6,083 nt of DNA. Source: Cyanobacteria bacterium UBA791. Its GTDB lineage: Bacteria > Cyanobacteriota > Vampirovibrionia > Gastranaerophilales > Gastranaerophilaceae. The notes under the pieces were generated by a model, which was not told the origin of the DNA, did not search any database, and saw nothing but the letters and a program-made list of their open reading frames with translations. Made by a program: the position numbers and the translations under genes. The DNA lies in the NCBI GenBank assembly GCA_002297005.1, contig DBIX01000046.1:1-6083 (forward strand), read 5' to 3'. Of this stretch, positions 1 through 4,831 are shown piece after piece; position 1 is the stretch's first letter; each line of letters starts with the position of its first letter.

Positions 1-89
1 TATTTTAAAATTTTAAATCATACATAAAATTGATATTAAATAAAGAAGGGCTATTTTTGTTACGTGCGACACCATATATTATTAAAATT
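1..89. other. Intergenic tail after the metallophosphoesterase, no gene seen
   Basis: This AT-rich stretch lies downstream of the phosphoesterase stop codon. I see no open frame with a ribosome site and no convincing GC-stemmed terminator hairpin on either strand. It holds only A/T self-complementary runs (14 bp centred at 10/11 and 10 bp centred at 87/88, the second overlapping the stop codon), which are expected by chance at this base composition. The phosphoesterase transcript may end beyond the window. Confidence 0.5.
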
Positions 90-875
90 TTATTCAATAT
101 CAATAACAACAATTTCAGGAGTGCATAAAAATCTTATAGGCAATTTACTTGTACCAATACCTGTTGTGACATACATTTTTTTATTATTTTCTTCAAAATA
201 TCCACTTGCATATTTTGTACCGAATTTTGACGGACAAAAAATTGCACCAACAAATGGAAAACGAACTTGACCACCATGTAAATGCCCTGCTAACGTAAGA
301 TTTACTGAGTCAGGAACATTTTCAAAAACATCAGGTGAATGTGTCAAAAGAATTGTTGCACCATTTGTTCCTTTTAAAGCTTTTTTAACATCAGGTTTAC
401 CTGTTTTTAAATCTTCAACACCTGCAATATAAAGTCCTTTGTCTTCTGCTTGTACAAAAATATTATTATTTGAAACAGTCGCAATACCATAATTTGAAAG
501 AGTTTGAACAACTTTGTCATTATCTCTATGATAATCGTGATTTCCAAGTGAAGTATAAAAACCATAACGAGTTTTTATTTTCCCAAGTTCGTAAGCAATC
601 TTATCTAAAGACATTGTAGAAATATTTCTGTAACCTGAAAAGAAATCACCTGTAGACAAAACTAAGTCAGGATTTTCAGAATTAATCATATCTACAATTT
701 TCTTTAAACGATTTTCCTCATAAAATTTTATATGAAAATCACTTACAAAAACAATTTTCAAACCTTTTAAAGCTTCATCTTTTATTTTAAGTCTTTTAAC
801 AACAAGTCTATTTGGTTCAATAAATAACCAAATAATTAAAAGTAAACAAATTGTAAGTATGAAAAAATTTATCAT
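90..875 (-). CDS. Membrane-anchored calcineurin-like metallophosphoesterase (YaeI/YkuE type)
   Basis: This 261-residue protein has all the blocks of the calcineurin-like phosphoesterase fold: D46-x-H48 (SDFH), G76-D77, G111-N112-H113-D114, H179 (LLTHSPD) and G197-H198-L-H200 (AGHLHGG). These residues bind a two-metal centre that hydrolyses phosphomono- or diesters. The C-terminal part (ASGYFE, then TGIGTSKLPIRF, then PEIVVID) is typical of the YaeI/YkuE group (COG1408-like). Residues 3-19 form one hydrophobic segment followed by basic residues, so the enzyme is probably anchored in the inner membrane. No twin-arginine signal is present, unlike Bacillus YkuE. Known relatives act on envelope lipids (for example Chlamydia LpxG on UDP-diacylglucosamine) or at the cell wall; the substrate here cannot be told. 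The start is the first in-frame ATG after an upstream stop at 924-926. It has no Shine-Dalgarno, and a -10 box sits so close that the mRNA may be leaderless. Confidence 0.93.
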   Translation of the reverse strand: MINFFILTICLLLIIWLFIEPNRLVVKRLKIKDEALKGLKIVFVSDFHIKFYEENRLKKIVDMINSENPDLVLSTGDFFSGYRNISTMSLDKIAYELGKIKTRYGFYTSLGNHDYHRDNDKVVQTLSNYGIATVSNNNIFVQAEDKGLYIAGVEDLKTGKPDVKKALKGTNGATILLTHSPDVFENVPDSVNLTLAGHLHGGQVRFPFVGAIFCPSKFGTKYASGYFEENNKKMYVTTGIGTSKLPIRFLCTPEIVVIDIE

Positions 876-881
876 ACAGAT

Positions 882-910
882 ATTATAAAGGGCTGACTTG
901 TAAAAGCCAA
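882..910 (-). promoter_or_regulatory. Candidate sigma-70 promoter of the metallophosphoesterase gene (leaderless)
   Basis: On the minus strand TTGGCT (910-905, 4/6 to the -35 consensus) is followed after exactly 17 bp by TATAAT (887-882, a perfect -10). The expected start of transcription, seven bases past the -10, falls on the A of the ATG at 875. That agrees with the lack of any Shine-Dalgarno. The -35 box and spacer lie inside the hairpin that follows the preceding gene. Chance matches are common in AT-rich DNA, but the spacing and perfect -10 make this the best promoter in the window. Confidence 0.55.
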
Positions 911-916
911 CCCTTT
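887..916 (-). terminator. Hairpin after paralogue D, probable terminator with weak U tail
   Basis: In the minus-strand RNA a 12-bp stem forms between 916-905 and 898-887 with a 6-nt loop (904-899) and a core of three G-C pairs next to three A-U pairs. Two of the pairs are G-U on the minus strand but would be A-C mismatches on the plus strand. The structure is therefore built for transcripts running in the direction of these genes. The 3' side continues UUUAUAAU rather than a clean U run, so termination may be incomplete and some read-through into the phosphoesterase gene is possible. Confidence 0.65.
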
Positions 917-934
917 TGTAAATTTATTGTGATG

Positions 935-1621
935 TTAATTGTTTTGGATGTTTTGTTGTTGCTGTTGTTGTCTTCTTTCTTCTTGAGCTTTACGTTCTTG
1001 TTCACGTTTTTCACGAACTTCAGAGTCATTATTTTCAACAAAAATCAAAGTTGCTACATCACCAAAATCATCTGGTACTGAATTTTCTTTAACTTTGTCT
1101 GAACGTTGAAGATGTTTATAATCATATTTAATATCAACTTTTTTACCGTCATAAGTACCTTTTAAAGTTTTATCACCTAGATTAACAATTCCATCGTCTT
1201 TAAATTCGACATCAAAAGATTTGCCGTTATATGTTCCTTTATAAGTTTTTTTATTTGTTAATGTCATGATAGCTTTTCTTGACTTCATATTTAATTCTTT
1301 GTCACCAATAGAACCTTTATAAATTGTTGTTCTTGTAAGAGGTATTTTTCTTTCTTCTACATCAACTTTTTTACCATCAATATTACCAATAGTTTGATAA
1401 CCAAATTGAACAATATTTTTTCTTCTCAAAAGGTCAAAATCTTTTCCTGCAATATTACCTCTATAAATATCAGTTACTAAACCTTTTTTTATTTTTCCTT
1501 GAGATTGTGTATCAACAGCACCAAATACCATAATTTCTTCTGGTTGTTGTTCAGTTTTTTCTGTTTTGGTTAAGTTTGTGTTTTGTAAGTTATTTACACC
1601 GTTTATATTCATATCTGTCAT
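935..1621 (-). CDS. Short member (paralogue D) of a five-repeat protein family, function unknown
   Basis: I do not recognise this 228-residue protein under a name. Its start (MTDMNIN) matches that of its two larger paralogues in the window. It lacks their conserved linker and lysine-rich helical region, passing from a Gln/Thr/Glu-rich segment (residues 8-28) to the family's 'VFG' (32-34) and an 18-residue insert. Five repeat units follow, opening near residues 53, 77, 101, 127 and 153. Each reads roughly Y-x-G-x-[IY]-x-G-x-x-[FV]-x-[VLM] and probably folds as a beta-hairpin. Unit 2 holds the family signature V-x-V-EER (86-91). The array ends with VPDDFGDVATLIFV (182-195). A charged Glu/Arg/Gln tail with six consecutive Gln (218-223) is unique to this copy. 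There is no signal peptide, no transmembrane segment and no cysteine. The gene starts 11 bases after paralogue C with an overlapping ribosome site, so the two are almost certainly co-expressed. Confidence 0.88.
   Translation of the reverse strand: MTDMNINGVNNLQNTNLTKTEKTEQQPEEIMVFGAVDTQSQGKIKKGLVTDIYRGNIAGKDFDLLRRKNIVQFGYQTIGNIDGKKVDVEERKIPLTRTTIYKGSIGDKELNMKSRKAIMTLTNKKTYKGTYNGKSFDVEFKDDGIVNLGDKTLKGTYDGKKVDIKYDYKHLQRSDKVKENSVPDDFGDVATLIFVENNDSEVREKREQERKAQEERRQQQQQQNIQNN
953..970 (-). repeat. CAA/CAG trinucleotide run coding six glutamines
   Basis: Six consecutive Gln codons (residues 218-223 of paralogue D), five CAA and one CAG, form a short triplet repeat near the 3' end of the gene. They follow a Glu/Arg-rich segment, so the tail is low-complexity and probably disordered or coiled. 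The paralogues lack it. The copy number could vary by slippage without breaking the frame. Confidence 0.8.
1112..1465 (-). repeat. Five degenerate protein repeats in paralogue D (residues 53-170)
   Basis: The units begin at the Y-x-G or equivalent positions near residues 53, 77, 101, 127 and 153, a spacing of 24-26 residues. Recurrent cores are YRGNIAGKDFDL, IGNIDGKKVDV, YKGSIGDKELNM, YKGTYNGKSFDV and LKGTYDGKKVDI. Units 4 and 5 resemble each other most closely, which suggests growth by internal duplication. Confidence 0.85.
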
Positions 1622-1627
1622 AGGTTG

Positions 1628-1634
1628 CTCCTTT
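1628..1634 (-). promoter_or_regulatory. Ribosome binding site of paralogue D overlapping the stop of C
   Basis: AAAGGAG (1634-1628) lies 6 bases before the ATG at 1621 and shares bases with the TAA stop of paralogue C (1635-1633). Ribosomes ending on C would uncover or directly reach this site, so translation of the two genes is probably coupled. It also fixes the start of D at the ATG at 1621 rather than the in-frame Met three codons later. Confidence 0.85.
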
Positions 1635-2940
1635 AATCTTTTAGTTTGCCTGATTTTTCTAATTCTGTATGTGCTACAAAAATAAATGATGCAACATCTT
1701 CAAAATCTTTTGGCAAGTTATTCACCTTTAATCTATCATTATCTGTTAATTTAGCTGGGCGTTTTTTAATATCAACTCTTTGACCATCAAAATAACCTCT
1801 GATAACTCTATCGCCATCATCTTTTTCTATATTATCACGTCCAACCTCTACTTGGAAAGATTTTCCTTTGAATTTGCCCTCGTAGATTGCACGTTCAGCA
1901 TTTGAAAAGTTCTTTGATTTTGATTCCATTTCAAAATCATTATCACCAATTTTACCAAAATAGTGATTTAAACCATTCATTGTAAATTGAATTTCACGTT
2001 CTTCAATATCAACATCTTGTCTTCCAATTCTGCCTAAATATTGACTTCCTGAATCAAATTCATTTTCACGTTTGTACATTTTGAAATTGTTAGAGCCGAT
2101 TTTGCCGTGATAACCTTGTTTTTCACCAAACACGGTTGCCTCTCTAAATCCACCATAAGTTTCAACCATTATGGCTGATTTGTTGTAAGAATATTTACGG
2201 CTGTCAACTTCGTTTTCAGCATAAAGTTCTTTTTGCTTTCTGTATGATTTATCCATTTCTTCTGTACGATTTTTGCTACGTTCAGAAGTGTATACAAAGT
2301 CTTTGTCAGTTCTATCTTTTTCGTCCATGTCATAATTTGAACTGTCAAATTTTTCACGTTCGTTTTCAAGTGAATTATATTCTCTTGTGCTAAATCCACA
2401 ATAATTTTTTACAGGTTTAGGATCTGTTGTATAATTGTATGATTTTGGAGTTTCTGCAGATTTTTGTTTATTTGGAGAAGTTTCTTTTGATTGCTTTGGC
2501 TTTCCTATTGTGTCGTCTTTTTGGTATTTTTCCAAAACTTCTTTTTTAATTTGGTCTGCAGATTTTCCTTTTACATTAATTTTATATTTTTCGATGTATT
2601 CAGAATAATTTCTTATTACATTTTGACGTTCTTTTTCAGCTTTTTCTTTTGCTTCTAACGTTGTTTTGTAATTTGCTCTTTGTTGTTGTTCTTTGTTTAA
2701 TTTTTTAGCTTCTTGTTTTTCTGCTTTTGTCATTTCAAAAGCTGGTTTATTTGAAGCATTATCTAACTTTTTATTTTGTTTTTCAAGTTCACCAAGAACA
2801 GTTGGCATTTTAGAATTGTTATCAAAAATGCTACCTGATTGTTGAGATGAATTATCACCACTCAAATAACTCGGAACTTTGTTATTGTTCTTCTTTTGAG
2901 GTTCGTTTGCACCGCTTAAATTAATATTCATATCAACCAT
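1633..2940 (-). CDS. Large member (paralogue C) of a five-repeat protein family, function unknown
   Basis: This 435-residue protein matches no family I can name. Domains in order: an Asn/Ser/Gln-rich N-terminus (1-39), near-identical to paralogue A; a lysine-rich helical block (51-83), 29/33 identical to A by hand count; a short motif with Y-K-I then G-x-SAD-x-IK-x-x-VL (119-136); and a highly charged Tyr/Asp/Lys/Glu-rich region (139-260) that is not shared with A or D and carries the only cysteine (181). The C-terminal array starts at 'TVFG' (269-272) and has five units opening near residues 277, 301, 327, 353 and 379. The signature V-x-IEER is at 310-315, and the closing motif LPKDFEDVASFIFV is at 409-422. 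No signal peptide or membrane segment is seen. The start has an AAGGAG site 10 bases upstream and matches the paralogues. The gene lies 60 bases after the peptidase with no terminator between them. Confidence 0.9.
   Translation of the reverse strand: MVDMNINLSGANEPQKKNNNKVPSYLSGDNSSQQSGSIFDNNSKMPTVLGELEKQNKKLDNASNKPAFEMTKAEKQEAKKLNKEQQQRANYKTTLEAKEKAEKERQNVIRNYSEYIEKYKINVKGKSADQIKKEVLEKYQKDDTIGKPKQSKETSPNKQKSAETPKSYNYTTDPKPVKNYCGFSTREYNSLENEREKFDSSNYDMDEKDRTDKDFVYTSERSKNRTEEMDKSYRKQKELYAENEVDSRKYSYNKSAIMVETYGGFREATVFGEKQGYHGKIGSNNFKMYKRENEFDSGSQYLGRIGRQDVDIEEREIQFTMNGLNHYFGKIGDNDFEMESKSKNFSNAERAIYEGKFKGKSFQVEVGRDNIEKDDGDRVIRGYFDGQRVDIKKRPAKLTDNDRLKVNNLPKDFEDVASFIFVAHTELEKSGKLKD
1744..2112 (-). 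repeat. Five degenerate protein repeats in paralogue C (residues 277-399)
   Basis: Units open with Y-x-G or a variant near residues 277, 301, 327, 353 and 379. Cores are YHGKIGSNNFKM, YLGRIGRQDVDI, YFGKIGDNDFEM, YEGKFKGKSFQV and IRGYFDGQRVDI. The alternating polar and non-polar pattern around a Gly-rich turn suggests two short beta-strands per unit. Unit order matches the paralogues: unit 1 resembles unit 1 of A more than it resembles its own neighbours. The array was therefore complete before the genes duplicated. Confidence 0.85.
2824..2940 (-). repeat. Copy 1 of a 117-bp dispersed direct repeat (5' end of paralogue C)
   Basis: This segment codes residues 1-39 of paralogue C and matches the first 117 coding bases of paralogue A (5864-5980) at about 99 of 117 positions by hand count. 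In the first 57 plus-strand bases (2824-2880, residues 21-39) there are 8 DNA differences and no amino-acid change. They include one serine encoded AGT here and TCA in A. Confidence 0.9.
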
Positions 2941-2950
2941 TTATTTTAAA

Positions 2951-2956
2951 CTCCTT
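2951..2956 (-). promoter_or_regulatory. Ribosome binding site of paralogue C
   Basis: AAGGAG (2956-2951) precedes the ATG at 2940 by 10 bases, slightly longer than optimal. It supports the start that matches the M-[VT]-DMNIN N-terminus of the paralogues. Confidence 0.7.
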
Positions 2957-2968
2957 AATGCATCTTTT

Positions 2969-2997
2969 ATAATACAACTTTTTTCTAATATCGTCCA
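2969..2997 (-). promoter_or_regulatory. Possible internal promoter ahead of paralogue C
   Basis: TGGACG (2997-2992, 4/6 to -35) and TATTAT (2974-2969, 5/6 to -10) are spaced by 17 bp in the 60-base gap after the peptidase stop. The predicted transcript would start about 20 bases before C. Matches at this level are frequent in AT-rich DNA, so this may be chance, with C and D simply read through from the peptidase gene. Confidence 0.3.
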
Positions 2998-3000
2998 GTA

Positions 3001-4695
3001 TTACTCTTGAACCAATTTATTTAATCTTTCACAGAAAGCATCAGCACTTAATTTCTTGCCTGTAACTTTTTCCAAAATTTCGTCATCTGTTTTCGAACCA
3101 CCATATTGGAAAACATTTTCGTCCAAGTATTTTGCTGTATCTTTATTTTCAGTTAATTTACCTAATTTTTTAGTTAAGCCATCATATAATTGAGCTTTGA
3201 TTAATGAGGCTCTAAAATAGTTTTGGTAATATGCAGGGTGTGACAAGAAGTGTGGAACAGTTGCCCACTCATTTGTTGCTTCGTCTTTTTCACTACGTCC
3301 TTTGTATTTTACACCCATATCTTTCCAAAGTTGTTTTAAATCTTGGTCAGGGTTTTCGTACATATTACGTTCAAAATCAATAATAGCCATACTTGAACCA
3401 ACAAAAGTTGATTCCTCTTTACCTAGAGATTTTGCAAATTTTTCATTAACTTCAGGTGAAACCTTGTCTTTTGCAAGACCTTCTGTTCTAATCATATCGC
3501 CCATCATCATAGCAACAGCTTCAGTCATTGTGCTTGTTGTATCTTGTTCCATATAAGGAAGTTCAGGATTTGTCTTTACGGTAAACACAGAGTGACCAAG
3601 TTCGTGCATTAATGTATCAACACTTGAAACATTATCTGTTAAGTTAGCCAAAATTCTCGCATCTTTACCAGCCTTGATTGGGAATGAAAAACCGTGAGTA
3701 TTTTTATTTTCACGAGGGAATAAGTCTAACTTGATAGGTAATTTATCAATATCATAACCCATGCCGGCATAAGCCTTTTTAGAAATATCAACAACTTCTT
3801 CTTTTGTTTTAATAGCGTCATTTACAATTTTTTCAGGGTCTTCGCCAGCTAAATAACCGAAATGGTAACTTCTCAAATCCTCAGGTTTTACACCAAAAGC
3901 TTCGGATAAGTCTTTTTTGATACCTTTCATAACTTTGTCATTAGATGCTTTTGTGTTTTTAGCAACATCATCTAAAAGTTTATCAAGTTCTTCAGGCTCA
4001 ATATCGTAATCCTCTTTTAATTTCATATCAAAATAATTGTCATAACCTTTTTTCTTAGCAAAATCATTACGCATTTTTACTAATTCAACAAGATCATCAG
4101 CAATCAAATCACCTGATTTAATTTTTGCTTCTGATGCTTTTTTACGAATTTCAGGATTTTTTTCTGTTTCCATAATTTTACCGATTTCAGCCTTTGAAAC
4201 AGGTTTTCCATCAATTGTCATTTGGTATGAATTAAGTTTTTGAGAAATTTCATTTTCTTTTTCGTTCATTGCTTTCATTTCGGCTTTGTATTCAATACCA
4301 TCCCCGAAAGCACTTGTTAAATTGCGAAGTTGTTTTTGAAGCTTTTTGTCTTTTACTCCACCTGATTTGTTTATTTCTTTTAATTCTTTATAAATTTCTG
4401 CATTGTCAAAGAACTCAGTAGATTTATCTTGAGCAACATTCATTTTATTCATATTTTCTTCTGTACTGTTTGTATAAAAATCCCAACAAGCAGACTCTGA
4501 TTCAGACATCAAAGGCTCCATATCCTTAGAAATTTTTTCTCTTAATTCAACAAATTTTTCGTCATTAGTTTTTGGTGGAGTAACACCTGAAAAGCTTACA
4601 CTATCCATCGGCATTGGCTTTGTCTTTGGAAAAGGATTTCTTGATACTGATTGAGAATTGATTTTATTATTTGGATTAAAGTTATTAATTTTCAT
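3001..4695 (-). CDS. M3/M2-type zinc oligopeptidase (gluzincin)
   Basis: This 564-residue protein is a complete zinc metallopeptidase of the M3 (oligoendopeptidase F-like)/M2 (ACE-like) fold. The zinc motif is H364-E365-L-G-H368, with E365 as the general base. The third ligand is probably E392 in TEAVAMMMGD, 24 residues on, a spacing like that of ACE. Upstream are the family blocks LVELVKMRNDFAKKKGY-x-NYFDMKL (202-226) and HGFSFPI followed by ARILANL (334-352). Downstream, PHFLSHPAYYQNYF (481-494) supplies H482 and Tyr489/490/493 as likely transition-state residues. Relatives cut short peptides, usually in the cytosol. Length is near the usual 560-610. The first 45 residues fall outside the peptidase fold: an Asn/Pro/Ser-rich leader with SVSFSG (32-37) and no hydrophobic signal. 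The start has a GGTAGGT-like ribosome site. The gene sits between two paralogous repeat proteins, downstream of a strong terminator and 60 bases ahead of paralogue C. Confidence 0.92.
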   Translation of the reverse strand: MKINNFNPNNKINSQSVSRNPFPKTKPMPMDSVSFSGVTPPKTNDEKFVELREKISKDMEPLMSESESACWDFYTNSTEENMNKMNVAQDKSTEFFDNAEIYKELKEINKSGGVKDKKLQKQLRNLTSAFGDGIEYKAEMKAMNEKENEISQKLNSYQMTIDGKPVSKAEIGKIMETEKNPEIRKKASEAKIKSGDLIADDLVELVKMRNDFAKKKGYDNYFDMKLKEDYDIEPEELDKLLDDVAKNTKASNDKVMKGIKKDLSEAFGVKPEDLRSYHFGYLAGEDPEKIVNDAIKTKEEVVDISKKAYAGMGYDIDKLPIKLDLFPRENKNTHGFSFPIKAGKDARILANLTDNVSSVDTLMHELGHSVFTVKTNPELPYMEQDTTSTMTEAVAMMMGDMIRTEGLAKDKVSPEVNEKFAKSLGKEESTFVGSSMAIIDFERNMYENPDQDLKQLWKDMGVKYKGRSEKDEATNEWATVPHFLSHPAYYQNYFRASLIKAQLYDGLTKKLGKLTENKDTAKYLDENVFQYGGSKTDDEILEKVTGKKLSADAFCERLNKLVQE

Positions 4696-4701
4696 GAATT
4701 T

Positions 4702-4710
4702 ACCTACCTT
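4702..4710 (-). promoter_or_regulatory. Ribosome binding site of the oligopeptidase
   Basis: The purine-rich stretch AAGGTAGGT (4710-4702) precedes the ATG at 4695 by 6 bases. It is a partial anti-SD match (AGGT and GGTAGG rather than AGGAGG) but well placed, and it is the only such stretch before this start. Confidence 0.6.
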
Positions 4711-4726
4711 TTTTAGTTAGATAAAG

Positions 4727-4740
4727 ACACGTAAAAATAA
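4727..4740 (-). promoter_or_regulatory. Conserved upstream motif TTATyTTTACGTGT (copy before the peptidase)
   Basis: TTATTTTTACGTGT ends 31 bases before the peptidase start codon and matches 13 of 14 bases of TTATCTTTACGTGT upstream of paralogue A (6035-6022). It may be part of a shared promoter or a regulator site. No clear -10 box follows it here at the spacing seen for A, so its role is open. The promoter of the peptidase gene must lie between 4696 and 4780, because a terminator precedes it. Confidence 0.35.
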
Positions 4741-4770
4741 TAATTGCTATAATTTGCTACTAAAGTAACA

Positions 4771-4811
4771 AAAATTAAAATAAAAAATAGGTCAGACAAA
4801 AATCCGACCTA
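4771..4811 (-). terminator. Strong intrinsic terminator after paralogue A
   Basis: The minus-strand RNA forms a 9-bp stem between 4811-4803 and 4796-4788 with a 6-nt loop (4802-4797), one G-U pair, and several G-C pairs. It is followed directly by UUUUUUA and further U-rich sequence (4787-4771). The wobble pairs only in the minus direction. It begins about 20 bases after the stop codon of paralogue A and separates that gene from the peptidase. Confidence 0.9.
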
Positions 4812-4831
4812 AATTTTTAAACTTGTTAATT

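Noticed and set aside
4..17. 14-bp perfect palindrome of A and T only
   Set aside because: Self-complementary A/T runs are expected at this base composition. It has no GC stem and no U tract, so it is not called a terminator or operator.
64..270. Plus-strand frame of 68 codons near the left end
   Set aside because: It lies almost wholly antisense to the conserved C-terminus of the phosphoesterase, has no ribosome site, and shows no domain.
1112..1465. MORN repeats as an identity for the Y-x-G units
   Set aside because: MORN units are about 14 residues plus a 9-residue spacer, with a GxG pattern after YxG. Here the second half is [FV]-x-[VLI] with EER or R/K ends, so the name would be misleading.
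2169..2399. Minus-strand 76-codon frame inside paralogue C
   Set aside because: It overlaps C in another frame across its charged linker, where C has clear family support on both sides. It has no ribosome site and no recognisable content.
2112..2940. Mobile element or recombination origin for the A/C duplication
   Set aside because: I see no transposase, inverted repeats or target duplications around the copies. Many synonymous differences show the duplication is not recent.
3302..3556. Plus-strand frame opposite the peptidase
   Set aside because: It is antisense to the active-site region of a well-conserved enzyme and is best explained as a shadow.
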